Shown: positions 18,803 to 26,871, counted from the first letter of the stretch. The stretch: DNA of 64,000 bases from Olleya marilimosa CAM030 (GCF_000518485.1 NZ_KI912443.1:124001-188000), one strand, 5' to 3'. A program made the numbers and translations. The notes: a model not told the origin generated them from the letters alone.

Positions 18803-18868
18803 TAAAAACTCTGCACCATTACAGTACAGAGTTTTCTTTAAATAATTCTCCCTAAGAACTAATTAATA
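18803..18868 (-). ncRNA. array small RNA, unit 1 (most divergent copy)
   Basis: A -7 box TACCTTTA (18882-18875) lies 20 bases from its palindrome, as in the other units. The predicted transcript contains a hairpin whose apical part UUCU-UAGGG-AGAA keeps the UAGGG loop of units 2 and 4. A 9-bp terminator-like stem AAAACTCTG/CAGAGTTTT (18827-18835/18805-18813) with a short T-run follows. Sequence outside these landmarks has diverged, and the 36-residue ORF starts just past the hairpin, so this unit may double as its leader. Ends are estimates. Confidence 0.5.
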
Positions 18869-18902
18869 GCATGGTAAAGGTATACTGTATAAAGGACATA
18901 TG

Positions 18903-18924
18903 AAATACGTAGAACTACGTATTT
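18903..18924 (-). promoter_or_regulatory. array palindrome 1, probable activator site
   Basis: A perfect 22-bp inverted repeat (10-bp arms, AA centre) with core ATACGTAGAACTACGTAT, identical to the other three copies. It ends 20 bases before the -7 box of unit 1, which places it about -35 to -56 from the predicted start, where NarL/FixJ-type activators usually bind. Confidence 0.75.
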
Positions 18925-18941
18925 TTACTTGGGTTTAGCAC

Positions 18942-19008
18942 AAAAAAAAGCTCCAAAACATAATGTTGCTTTAGAGCTTTCTCAATTTCCCTAAAAATTG
19001 ATTTAATA
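18942..19008 (-). ncRNA. array small RNA, unit 2
   Basis: A predicted ~67-nt RNA from the -7 box TATCTTAG (19022-19015). It forms a CAAUUU/AAAUUG hairpin (19000-18983) with a UUAGGG loop, then a terminator AAAGCUCUAAA/UUUGGAGCUUU followed by eight U. One stem position is a U-G pair on the minus strand but an A-C mismatch on the plus strand, which supports minus-strand transcription. No ATG-initiated frame of useful length is present. Ends are estimates. Confidence 0.65.
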
Positions 19009-19042
19009 GCACTGCTAAGATAAAAGATATAAATGAGGTGTG

Positions 19043-19064
19043 AAATACGTAGAACTACGTATTT
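19043..19064 (-). promoter_or_regulatory. array palindrome 2, probable activator site
   Basis: The same perfect 22-bp palindrome as copy 1, 20 bases upstream of the unit 2 -7 box (19022-19015). Confidence 0.75.
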
Positions 19065-19081
19065 TTATTTGAGTCTTTTCC

Positions 19082-19146
19082 AAAAAAAAAGCTCCAAACA
19101 AATTAATGATTTAGAGCTTTCTCAATTCTTCATAAATTGATTAATA
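19082..19146 (-). ncRNA. array small RNA, unit 3
   Basis: A predicted ~65-nt RNA from the -7 box TATCTTAG (19160-19153). Its first hairpin CAAUU/AAUUG (19139-19123) has a different loop (UAUGAAG) from units 2 and 4, while the terminator stem AAAGCUCUAAA/UUUGGAGCUUU with nine U is kept, again with a U-G pair only on the minus strand. The loop change with preserved stem suggests a sibling with altered target specificity. A four-codon ATG-AAG-AAT-TGA frame is too short to count as a gene. Confidence 0.65.
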
Positions 19147-19180
19147 GCACTGCTAAGATATAAGTAATAATCGAGGTGTG

Positions 19181-19202
19181 AAATACGTAGAACTACGTAT
19201 TT
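19181..19202 (-). promoter_or_regulatory. array palindrome 3, probable activator site
   Basis: Identical 22-bp palindrome, 20 bases upstream of the unit 3 -7 box (19160-19153). Confidence 0.75.
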
Positions 19203-19219
19203 TTATTTAAGTCTTTTCC

Positions 19220-19288
19220 AAAAAAAAGCTCTAAAACAAATAGTCGCTTTAGAGCTTTTACCAATTTTCCCTAAAAATTGATTTAATA
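19220..19288 (-). ncRNA. array small RNA, unit 4
   Basis: A predicted ~69-nt RNA from the -7 box TATCTTAG (19302-19295). It has a perfect 7-bp hairpin CAAUUUU/AAAAUUG (19280-19262) with loop UAGGG, then a perfect 12-bp terminator stem (19259-19248/19235-19224) with eight U. This is the copy nearest the response regulator gene. No coding frame is apparent. Ends are estimates. Confidence 0.65.
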
Positions 19289-19322
19289 GCACTGCTAAGA
19301 TAAATGATATAAATGAGGTGTG

Positions 19323-19344
19323 AAATACGTAGAACTACGTATTT
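19323..19344 (-). promoter_or_regulatory. array palindrome 4, probable activator site
   Basis: Identical 22-bp palindrome, 20 bases upstream of the unit 4 -7 box (19302-19295). It lies just after the terminator of the response regulator operon, so the array is transcribed independently. Confidence 0.75.
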
Positions 19345-19363
19345 TTTCTGACTTTATTATAAT

Positions 19364-19400
19364 AAAAAAAAGCTTTAATTGAGATGTCAATTAAAGCTTT
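19364..19400 (-). terminator. terminator of the response regulator operon
   Basis: A perfect 12-bp stem AAAGCTTTAATT (19369-19380)/AATTAAAGCTTT (19389-19400), 8-base loop, and eight T on the minus strand. An additional GTTTGCT/AGCAAAC inverted repeat (19424-19430/19454-19460) lies between it and the gene, in the 3' untranslated region. Confidence 0.8.
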
Positions 19401-19480
19401 AATAGTCTGTATTTACTAAGTAAGTTTGCTTGTTGTTAAAACATGATGCCCTTAGCAAACAAATAATATTGTGTGTAACC

Positions 19481-20122
19481 CTAAGTGTTTTTAATAAGGT
19501 CTTTATTCATATTAGCCCAAAGCATAAGCTCGTTATGCGATTTTTTAAGATCTAGTTTTTTAACAATATTACTTCTATGTTTTTCAATGGTTCTGGTAGA
19601 GCTTGCTAATTCTTTCGAAATCTCGGCTGAGGTTAATTTATCAGCAAGTAACTTAACAACCTTTAATTCTGTAGGTGTTAATATTTCTAATAAGTTTGAA
19701 CTAGAAAAAGTCACTTTAGAGTTTAAGTAAGAGGCAATCTCTTCACTAAAATAAGCTTCGCCTTTTAAAACATGTTTAATGCAGGTTTCAATTTCTTCAA
19801 CCGCAAATTCTTTTAAAATATAACCATAAACATTGCAAGCTCGAGCTTTGTCAAATAAATGCTCTTCGTTGTCAAAAGTGATTAATATAATTTTGGTTTT
19901 TAGTTCATTTTTAAAACAAGCTTCAGCAACATCTAATCCAGTCATTTTTGGCATTCTGATGTCAAGTAAAGCTAAATCAGGTTTTAATTTAACTATTAAG
20001 TTATAGGCAGTTTGTCCGTCTTCTGCACTTCCAATTATTTTAAATCCTCTAGAGGTAATAAAATCAGATAATCCTCTAAGCATTAAAGGATGGTCATCTG
20101 CTATTACTATTGATGCTTTCAT
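19481..20122 (-). CDS. NarL/FixJ-family response regulator (orphan)
   Basis: A 213-residue two-component regulator. The receiver domain (1-120) has acidic pair D9/D10, phospho-acceptor D54 (LLDIRMP), T82 and K104, all conserved and therefore probably phosphorylatable. The LuxR-type helix-turn-helix (about 148-205) reads LTPTELKVVKLLADKLTSAEISKELASSTRTIEKHRSNI. No histidine kinase gene lies in the window. It is the last gene of a minus-strand cluster (retropepsin-like protease 60 bases upstream). The four palindromes immediately downstream have the symmetry and position expected for its binding sites; that link is inference. Confidence 0.93.
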   Translation of the reverse strand: MKASIVIADDHPLMLRGLSDFITSRGFKIIGSAEDGQTAYNLIVKLKPDLALLDIRMPKMTGLDVAEACFKNELKTKIILITFDNEEHLFDKARACNVYGYILKEFAVEEIETCIKHVLKGEAYFSEEIASYLNSKVTFSSSNLLEILTPTELKVVKLLADKLTSAEISKELASSTRTIEKHRSNIVKKLDLKKSHNELMLWANMNKDLIKNT

Positions 20123-20182
20123 ATTCTAGAAGGTCTTTTAAAGGTTGGATTTTGGTTATTAAAATTATAAAAAAATAAGCTG

Positions 20183-20635
20183 TTAGACTAATTTTTTTAG
20201 GTACAAATATTTTTTTTCGTAATCGATTATTCCTTTTATCTTTTTTAAGACATCAGCTCCAATTATTCCGTCCACTGGTTGTGCGTTATGGTTTATTAAT
20301 GCAGCATTTACATGACTTAAATCAAACAATACTAAAGCTGATTTATCAATTTTAAGGCGACCAATTTTCAGGGTGTTGTTTTTGGATACTTGTGTAAACA
20401 TGCCTATTGCACCTGCTCCTGCAGCTAAGATTTTAGAGTCCTTAACCTTTTTTAAGCTAAATTTTTGTGCAGCTTCAAAACCAACACAACTGTTGGATGC
20501 TCCTGTGTCTAAAATAAACAGACCTTTTACTCCGTTAATGGACGCTTTTATTTCAAAATGATTAGTCTTAGTTAATTTTAATTTGACTCTTATATAGTTT
20601 TTTGCAAATAAAAAGTCTTTAAGCGTTTGATCCAT
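20183..20635 (-). CDS. retropepsin-like aspartic protease
   Basis: A 150-residue single-domain protein with the clan AA active-site motif D43-T-G-A (FILDTGASNSCVG) and the C-terminal DGIIGADVLKK block typical of bacterial retropepsin-like proteases, which act as dimers. The flexible loop has AAGAGAIG. No signal peptide or membrane helix is visible, so a cytoplasmic location is implied, unlike the neighbouring exported CHAT protein. Its start overlaps the end of the CHAT gene by 17 bases, indicating translational coupling. The substrate is unknown; the membrane-anchored CHAT tail or the regulator are possibilities only. Confidence 0.85.
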   Translation of the reverse strand: MDQTLKDFLFAKNYIRVKLKLTKTNHFEIKASINGVKGLFILDTGASNSCVGFEAAQKFSLKKVKDSKILAAGAGAIGMFTQVSKNNTLKIGRLKIDKSALVLFDLSHVNAALINHNAQPVDGIIGADVLKKIKGIIDYEKKYLYLKKLV

Positions 20636-23171
20636 TTTTGCGTTTAAGTATTATAATCCATAAAAGTAAAGCAATCCCTAAACCAATAAAAGCAAAAATG
20701 ATATATTTTAAATTTGAGTTGGGTGTTTTTGCTGTTAAGTGACCATAATAGATAAAGGTACTCCAATAGTATGGCGACTTTTTTACATTAGAAATAGATT
20801 GATTGCTTAAATAATCCAATTTTGATAATCGATTAGCTAAAAATGGCGATTGTGTTTGACTATAGTTTTTATAAAAAAAAGCCATTAATTGCGAGGTAGA
20901 TAAGTCATTAATTTTCCATAAAGAGAAAAGGATGTTTTCAACTCCTGCATATTGAAAACCTCTAGCTAAATTCATGCTGCCTTCTCCTTTTTGTAGTTTT
21001 CCAACACCAGTTTCGCAAGCACTTAGGACTACCAATTGGTTATTAAGATCAAGACTGTATAAATCGTTTAAATATAATTTTTGGTCAATAAAATCTATGT
21101 TTGCAGGTATGGTAAAGGTTCCGCTATTAGCGTGCGTAGATAAGTGTAATACACCATAGTTTTTAGCTTGTAGTAATGCATCGTTTTTAGTAGCAGCTTG
21201 ATGCATTAAAAATTTAGCATTAGTTTCTTTATTAATACTTTCGGCTTCGTCTAACGAGAATGTTAGTTTTGTATTACTGTTGTCAAACACAGGAAACACA
21301 CCTAAAACGCTATCGATATATTTAAAATCGGAAGCATTTAAATAAAATAACGCGCTAGTATTGTATGCTAATACTTGATTGTTTACAACAAAAGGCATTT
21401 TAGAATAATTTGTTGAATTTGTGTTTTGGGTTAATAAACTTTCAAACGGAATAAAATTTAAAAATCCATCTGTTATTATTACTACATTTTTAAACTCTGA
21501 AGTCTTATCTAACAGTAAGGTTTTATATAATTTAAAAGCGTCATTAGTAAATTGCGAAATGTTATTGTTTATCACAGAAGAATTTTCAAAATATCCTATA
21601 TAATTATTAATAGATGTGTTAAATACCGTATCTCTTTTAATGCTATTTAAACTTATGGCTGTTGCCGAAATTATAAATTGATAAACAAAATGTTTGCCAT
21701 AAAAATATTCTACCAACACAGCTTGGTCTTGATTTAATTTCTGTTGTAATTTTTTTACCGAAATTTCTGTTTTGCTTGCGTCGGGATATTTGCTATTTAT
21801 TTTAGTTTTTAATTGTTTTAAAGTAATGCTAACAGAGGTTAACGCTTGACTTATTTTATCAATTTCTTTTGCTTTTTGTTGGTATTGGGCTTTAATTAAT
21901 AAGTTGGTTAAATGCTCTTGTTGTTTAAGTAATGACATTTCTGTAATTAATAAACTATCTGTAGGATGACGTTTTAAAAGCGACTTTTTGCCTATAATTT
22001 CTTTTAAAACAGCAGCTTTATTTTTTTCGGCATAAATAAAGGCTTCCTTTATAAGTGTCGTGTCTTTTGTTGTTTGAAAAGCATCAAAAAGCAATGTAAT
22101 ACTGGACTCACTACGTTTGCGATTGGCATAAAGATTAATAAGTTTAGACTCTTGTGAGGTTAGGTTTTTAGTTAATAGATTGGAAACGTAAAAACTTAAA
22201 TTGTAACAGGCTAACGCATTGTTATAATTAGATTGAAGCCTTGCCAATAAGTCAAAAATATCTATAAATGTATTTTCGGGATATAAAGTTTCTTTATTAG
22301 GTAATGCATCTGGATTATAATTTGGTAATAAAGCTTTTAGCGCAAGCTGTAATTTTAATGCTGTGCTTTTTAAGTCGTTTAGCTTATAATGTAATTGGGC
22401 TTCTTCAAAATGTAATTTAGCTTTTGTTCTGGCAGTAAGTGTGTCTTGTTTTATGTGTAAATATTTAGTTTGAAAATAGTATAATGCAGCTTTATAGTCT
22501 TTGTTTTTTAAAGCTAAGTGGTATTTGCTATCAATTTCTTTTTGGGTTTCTGGTACAATTGCATCTTTAATTTGCATTGTACTAATGTTAATAATGCTTT
22601 GCAATGTTTGCTTTTGTAAAGTTGAAGCTCCTTTTATAGCTAAGCCATTTTTGGCAATATTAATAGCAGAATTATATTTGCCAATAGTATAATAAAGATT
22701 TGCTAAGTTTATTGCTCCACTTATTCTGTGTGGAATGTTATTTTGCTGCTCTGCTAGAAAGATGTAATGTTTAATTGTATTTTCTGCATTGGTATAGTCA
22801 CCAACTTTATTATAAAGTATGCCTAAGGGTTTTAAGCAATACTCGGTTATATCATATACAAAGGTTTTGTTTAATTGGTGTTTATTGTAAATATCCAATG
22901 CAGCCTCATAAGTGGTAATTGCTTTAGATTGTTGGTTATTACGATATAAATAGTCCGCTTTATTGACTAATAAAAACAAATAAGCAAAATACTCGTCTTT
23001 GGTTTTTAATTTTGATGAAAAATTAGCTTCGTTTTTTATTAAAATAGAAAAAGTTTCAGCAGTTCTATTTGTATTAAAAGTTTCGGTTGCCACATAAATA
23101 CTTTCTTCTAAATCTTGCGAAAAGCAATTTACAATGATTAGACAAAATAATATGATAAGGCTATTTTTCAT
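20619..23171 (-). CDS. periplasmic TPR-CHAT (caspase-like) protein with C-terminal membrane anchor
   Basis: An 850-residue protein: signal peptide (residues 1-19, ending CFSQ), many tetratricopeptide-type helices (about 30-400), a coiled region (about 405-480), a CHAT peptidase domain (about 540-815) and one transmembrane helix (about 823-842) with a basic KRKNGSNA tail. The catalytic dyad is visible: H680 in LHLSTHANSG and C719 in VVLSACETGVG. The topology places the TPR and protease parts in the periplasm. CHAT domains are caspase relatives; TPR-CHAT proteins elsewhere cleave partner proteins. It is 35 bases after the PKD gene and overlaps the retropepsin gene. The substrate is unknown. Confidence 0.9.
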   Translation of the reverse strand: MKNSLIILFCLIIVNCFSQDLEESIYVATETFNTNRTAETFSILIKNEANFSSKLKTKDEYFAYLFLLVNKADYLYRNNQQSKAITTYEAALDIYNKHQLNKTFVYDITEYCLKPLGILYNKVGDYTNAENTIKHYIFLAEQQNNIPHRISGAINLANLYYTIGKYNSAINIAKNGLAIKGASTLQKQTLQSIINISTMQIKDAIVPETQKEIDSKYHLALKNKDYKAALYYFQTKYLHIKQDTLTARTKAKLHFEEAQLHYKLNDLKSTALKLQLALKALLPNYNPDALPNKETLYPENTFIDIFDLLARLQSNYNNALACYNLSFYVSNLLTKNLTSQESKLINLYANRKRSESSITLLFDAFQTTKDTTLIKEAFIYAEKNKAAVLKEIIGKKSLLKRHPTDSLLITEMSLLKQQEHLTNLLIKAQYQQKAKEIDKISQALTSVSITLKQLKTKINSKYPDASKTEISVKKLQQKLNQDQAVLVEYFYGKHFVYQFIISATAISLNSIKRDTVFNTSINNYIGYFENSSVINNNISQFTNDAFKLYKTLLLDKTSEFKNVVIITDGFLNFIPFESLLTQNTNSTNYSKMPFVVNNQVLAYNTSALFYLNASDFKYIDSVLGVFPVFDNSNTKLTFSLDEAESINKETNAKFLMHQAATKNDALLQAKNYGVLHLSTHANSGTFTIPANIDFIDQKLYLNDLYSLDLNNQLVVLSACETGVGKLQKGEGSMNLARGFQYAGVENILFSLWKINDLSTSQLMAFFYKNYSQTQSPFLANRLSKLDYLSNQSISNVKKSPYYWSTFIYYGHLTAKTPNSNLKYIIFAFIGLGIALLLWIIILKRKNGSNA

Positions 23172-23205
23172 TTTTAAAACTATAAATACATATCAGTGTT
23201 GTTAG

Positions 23206-25158
23206 TTAAAACTTCCAAATGGCATACAATTGTAGGTAATTGTAATTGTCTTTTAAGTTGAAAACGTAACGTGCACCTAGACTTGGACCTATTCTGGCAA
23301 ATCCAGCAGTAGCCTCGACCAAAAATCCAGTTCTAAAACTGGTAAAATTCTCTTTGGTTGTGGAAGAAGTTTGCGATGAATCTAGTAAAAATGGTGGTTG
23401 TATGTTTGTGTTTTCAAATTCTTCAATTAATACGTTTTTAGTAATTTTTTGACTAATGGATAGCGCACCTTGTAAACCTGCTCCAACACCAATATAATTG
23501 TTTAGGTTATATCTTGCTAATACAGGGATTTCCCAATCGATATTGTCATAGGATTTGGTGGTTGTTGTGCGCTGTATTCTGTCATCAATTCCAGGTTCTC
23601 CTATAATAGTTTGGCTAACCGTTTTATTGCTATCAAAGCTATGAAAACTGTTTAAAAGTTCTACTTGCCAATACCATTTGTAGGATTTGTAAGGCGAAAC
23701 TGTGGCGCCTACAAAGTAACTTTTAGAATTATCTAAATCCGAGAATAGGTTGTAACCAGCTTTTGCACCAATAGATATACCTGGTAAAAAGCGGGTTGTG
23801 GAATAATTAGTTATTATTGGGTCGTTTTTGTCAAAAATAATTGCAGTACGTGATTTGGTTTTTTGCTTATGAAAATCCTTACCAAACTTGATGCGGTATT
23901 GTACAAAACCTTTTGTAGAGTCATAAACCTTAACATTTTTTTGCTGACTTCCTGGTAAGTAAATGTTTTTAAAAGTGAATATGGCTTGTTTTTGTGTATA
24001 GCTTGTATCTAGGCAGCTATATTGGACCTCGTATTTTGGGCATATTTTTACTTTTGGGTACATGTCTAAAACTTCAATAGTAGCTTTATCAAACATATCT
24101 GGTATGTCTGTTTCTAGTCTAATTGTGGTTGCAGGACCTTCGCCATTATTTTGAAATCTAATTTTAAATTTAGGTTTTTTGTAACGCACTAATCTGTAAT
24201 TTAAAAAAGTAGCGTTTGAGGACATTTTATTGGGATCATGAGAGGTAACAATTTCCATTTCCATGTCTTTTACATTATGGTCATCATAGTTATCATCTGG
24301 AATATAAACGCCTCTAACCGAAATTATAGCACTAGTATCCTTTAGCATTTCTGGTGTGGTTTTTAAGGTGTAAAATATATTACGCTCTTCATTTGGTTGC
24401 ATGTTGCTAAAGCTTAATTGACTTGAGTTTTTATAGTTGGCTTTAGCTTGAGCAAGTGTTAATGGTAGATTTTGTCTTTCGGTAGAGTCTTGTGGACTAA
24501 ATGTATTACGCAAGCTTTGAATTTCTGCGGAAGCGTAATAGGTTTTGTTTTCTGGTTTAGAGGTGTAAACTAGGTTGTCGTTATCTTGTTCAATCTCGCC
24601 ATGATACGTTCTCACATCTGTAATAGTAAAATTGTCGTCGCCATATTTTGCTTCGTTATAAAACAAATAGACTTTACCGTTTGTGGTGTAATCTTTGGTG
24701 TTTTTGTATTTGTAAATTAGCACTATTTCTTCTTCTGGAATGGGCTCTCTATTTCGTTGTAAATCTATTGCATCTTCCATAGACGCTTGTTCTTGATAGG
24801 TGTCATCTGCAGTATTTACTCTTATTTTTTTAGGTCTAGTGGTTGGTGGTTTGCCTGTGTCGTAATTATTGGTAGCCCACAGTCTTACCTCATAGTCTCC
24901 GGGTTTTTTATAAACCTTAGTTGGGTTATTTTCTTTGCTGTAGGTACCATCTCCAAATTCCCAATAATTTGTGTAAAACGCTTTAGGTGCACCAGCTATT
25001 TGATTTAGTTGTGGTGCGTTTGGAGAGAATTGGACCTGTTTGCCTTCTATTTTATAATCTATGGTAGCAGTACGTCTAGTAGTATCTATTACTGTATCCT
25101 GACTTAAGCTAAGGTTGGTTAAACTTAGGGTGAAAATAATAGCGATTATAGTTTTCAT
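23206..25158 (-). CDS. PKD-domain outer-membrane protein
   Basis: A 650-residue exported protein. A signal peptide (about 1-19) is followed by one PKD domain (about 30-115, core YWEFGDGTYSKENNPTKVYKKPGDYEVRLWA) and a middle region of beta-sandwich/DUF11-like character (about 130-430, FRIRFQNNGEGPATTIRL type). The C-terminal part (about 460-650) looks like an outer-membrane barrel, ending in QLYAIWKF. It probably presents the PKD part to one side of the outer membrane. First gene of the cluster PKD, TPR-CHAT, retropepsin, response regulator, so a candidate sensor or anchor. Confidence 0.8.
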   Translation of the reverse strand: MKTIIAIIFTLSLTNLSLSQDTVIDTTRRTATIDYKIEGKQVQFSPNAPQLNQIAGAPKAFYTNYWEFGDGTYSKENNPTKVYKKPGDYEVRLWATNNYDTGKPPTTRPKKIRVNTADDTYQEQASMEDAIDLQRNREPIPEEEIVLIYKYKNTKDYTTNGKVYLFYNEAKYGDDNFTITDVRTYHGEIEQDNDNLVYTSKPENKTYYASAEIQSLRNTFSPQDSTERQNLPLTLAQAKANYKNSSQLSFSNMQPNEERNIFYTLKTTPEMLKDTSAIISVRGVYIPDDNYDDHNVKDMEMEIVTSHDPNKMSSNATFLNYRLVRYKKPKFKIRFQNNGEGPATTIRLETDIPDMFDKATIEVLDMYPKVKICPKYEVQYSCLDTSYTQKQAIFTFKNIYLPGSQQKNVKVYDSTKGFVQYRIKFGKDFHKQKTKSRTAIIFDKNDPIITNYSTTRFLPGISIGAKAGYNLFSDLDNSKSYFVGATVSPYKSYKWYWQVELLNSFHSFDSNKTVSQTIIGEPGIDDRIQRTTTTKSYDNIDWEIPVLARYNLNNYIGVGAGLQGALSISQKITKNVLIEEFENTNIQPPFLLDSSQTSSTTKENFTSFRTGFLVEATAGFARIGPSLGARYVFNLKDNYNYLQLYAIWKF

Positions 25159-25274
25159 TGGTGGTGTGGTTTAGATACTAAATTTAGTAATAATAATATT
25201 GATATTTGCTTTACAATCTATAAGTGGAGGTTTTAAGTAAAGCAATGGGCTATTACAATAGATGTTTAAATATA

Positions 25275-25304
25275 AAAAGTCAGAAAAATTAATTTCTGAC
25301 TTTT
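25275..25304 (-). terminator. terminator of the lipoprotein gene
   Basis: A perfect 12-bp stem AAAAGTCAGAAA/TTTCTGACTTTT with a 6-base loop, just past the lipoprotein stop. It separates that gene from the PKD-CHAT operon. Confidence 0.75.
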
Positions 25305-25325
25305 AAGTTTAAGTAGGCTAATGGT

Positions 25326-26309
25326 TTATGGTAAACCATTTATTAAAGCGGTTAAGGTTGCTTCTGTTCCTGTTGTTGTGTCATCCATAGTAAACGTTAT
25401 AATATCATTTGCTACTATTGTCACTGGTTTGATTGCATATCTCCAAATACCATTGTCTTCTGTTACAAAAATTACGTGACACTCTAACCCAATTGGTATT
25501 TGTCCATAATGCTCGCTAAATAAGTTTAATGTTCCGTCATAAGTATCCAAAGCAGCTAAACCTGAATCTTCTCCATTATAAGATAAATACACAGCGCTAT
25601 TAGTAAAGTTGTATCCAATTGGTGCTTGAACTTGTATTAATGTTTTTGGTCTTGGGTCGCTATAAAAACGATCTACGTTAGACCATCCAAAACCTTGTAA
25701 TAATCCGTAATATTCGCTTCCTTCTACAAAAACACCACCTTGACCAGTAGCATCCTCTACCTCGTCCCAAGTTAAATTGTCTTCTGCATCAATTTCGCCT
25801 TCCCAAAGTGACATTAATGGATCTGCTCCTCCTGTTAAACTAGCAGGAATAATAAGTTGTAAACCACAGGTTGTATCTAATGCGCTACCATTTTGTGTGG
25901 CTTCAATAAAAAACTCGCCTCCAGATATTAGTAAGGTTTTATCACCATTTGGTAGTGTTCCCATAGTAGGCTTGTTAGATGTAAGCATGTTGCCTTTTTC
26001 AAACAACTCTACGTATTCTAATTGGACTTGTCCAGTAACAGGGTTACCGTTTAAGGTTAAGCAATTACCGTTAATATTGATTTGTACTCCATTGGCAGAA
26101 GTTAAAGTAATGTTTCCGTCGTCTGCATTAAAGCTAAAGTTTTGAGTCAGATTATCTAAGGCTATATCTTTAATGTTTTTAAATTCCTGTGCTGTGGCAA
26201 TGTCAACAGCATTGTTAAAGTCATTGTCTCCATCGTCTTTAGTTTCGCAACTAGTTAGTAATGTTAAGGTCATTAATAGTGTTCCAAAAATTGTTTTTAA
26301 ATTTTTCAT
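25326..26309 (-). CDS. secreted lipoprotein, function unknown
   Basis: A 327-residue lipoprotein (signal ending LLTSC, Cys21). The body is beta-rich: an N-terminal domain with ITLTSANGVQININGNCLTLNG and ISGGEFFIEATQNG, and a second part containing WSNVDRFYSDPRPKTLIQVQAP. No enzymatic motif is visible and I do not recognise a Pfam family with certainty. It lies between the PKD-CHAT cluster and the sigma factor, and a GGGTAACAAAA motif shared with the next gene lies 47 bases upstream of its start. Confidence 0.75.
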   Translation of the reverse strand: MKNLKTIFGTLLMTLTLLTSCETKDDGDNDFNNAVDIATAQEFKNIKDIALDNLTQNFSFNADDGNITLTSANGVQININGNCLTLNGNPVTGQVQLEYVELFEKGNMLTSNKPTMGTLPNGDKTLLISGGEFFIEATQNGSALDTTCGLQLIIPASLTGGADPLMSLWEGEIDAEDNLTWDEVEDATGQGGVFVEGSEYYGLLQGFGWSNVDRFYSDPRPKTLIQVQAPIGYNFTNSAVYLSYNGEDSGLAALDTYDGTLNLFSEHYGQIPIGLECHVIFVTEDNGIWRYAIKPVTIVANDIITFTMDDTTTGTEATLTALINGLP

Positions 26310-26356
26310 GATTTTATAGTTTAAAGGTTTATATCGTTATATAAATAGTGTGTGTG

Positions 26357-26367
26357 TTTTGTTACCC
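26357..26367 (-). promoter_or_regulatory. shared GGGTAACAAA motif upstream of the lipoprotein gene
   Basis: On the minus strand GGGTAACAAAA lies 47 bases before the lipoprotein ATG. The same ten bases occur upstream of the neighbouring secreted-protein gene (26959-26968). GTAACA-like boxes are typical of ECF sigma -35 elements, and an ECF sigma gene is adjacent, so this may be its target promoter. Confidence 0.4.
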
Positions 26368-26373
26368 TATTTA

Positions 26374-26871
26374 TTATTCTTTTTTATTTCCGCTAGCAAT
26401 TATTTTATGAGAAATTATATCTCCTTCTGCAACTAAGCGTATCATTTGGTTTGCATAAGCTTCAGAAGTAGCATAGCCTTTTGCGTGTCCTTTTTCGCTT
26501 TTTACTTCCCAAAAATATACACGACGTTCTGTTTTAAACACCTCACTTTTTAGGACAACATAATGTGTTATTTTTCTTTCTAATACAACTTCGTTTTGAC
26601 CTACTAAGTTTGATCGCTTTTTGGCTTCAAATAGTGTTGTAGCAGTTCCGGAAAATGTTCCGTTAGTAGTAACAACTGTCCAGTCGTAAACTGTAATTAA
26701 TTCGTCTTTAGTAAGCTTGATAGATGTCGTGCTATTAGGATTTGTGATTAAGTTTGTAGCATTTAGATTAATTAATCCTAGTACTAAAGTTGCAATAATT
26801 AAAATTGACTTTTTACTTACGTTAAATTTAGACTTGATAACGTGATTTTGATTTTTTTTTGAAAAGTTCAT
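26374..26871 (-). CDS. exported protein of unknown function
   Basis: A 165-residue protein with a hydrophobic segment near the N-terminus (about 22-39, SILIIATLVLGLINLNA) preceded by a long basic stretch, probably a signal or anchor. The remainder is beta-rich with WTVVTTNGTFSGTA and FEAKKRSNLVG, and ends in AEGDIISHKII. No family recognised. It lies 64 bases upstream of the lipoprotein gene on the same strand and is divergent from the ECF sigma gene, with a GGGTAACAAA motif 87 bases upstream. Confidence 0.7.
   Translation of the reverse strand: MNFSKKNQNHVIKSKFNVSKKSILIIATLVLGLINLNATNLITNPNSTTSIKLTKDELITVYDWTVVTTNGTFSGTATTLFEAKKRSNLVGQNEVVLERKITHYVVLKSEVFKTERRVYFWEVKSEKGHAKGYATSEAYANQMIRLVAEGDIISHKIIASGNKKE

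Larger units (their letters stand above)
18903..19344 (-). repeat. tandem direct-repeat array of four ~140-bp units
   Basis: Palindrome starts at 18903, 19043, 19181 and 19323 give periods of 140, 138 and 142 bp. Within each period the order on the minus strand is constant: palindrome, TTCACACCTC (units 2-4), -7 box TATCTTAG, CAGTGCTATTAA, hairpin, terminator with T-run, then GGAAAAGACT or similar spacer before the next palindrome. Units 2, 3 and 4 are near identical in the promoter but vary in the hairpin loops, the pattern of duplicated genes rather than of a simple satellite. No spacer/repeat geometry of CRISPR is present. Confidence 0.9.

Noticed and set aside
18903-19344. CRISPR array
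   Set aside because: Repeats are about 140 bp with a palindrome, promoter and terminator in each unit; there are no 20-50-bp unique spacers and no cas genes.
18903-19344. Recombination or phage attachment sites (tandem palindromes)
   Set aside because: No integrase, transposase or phage gene is near, and constant promoter/terminator geometry fits transcription units better.
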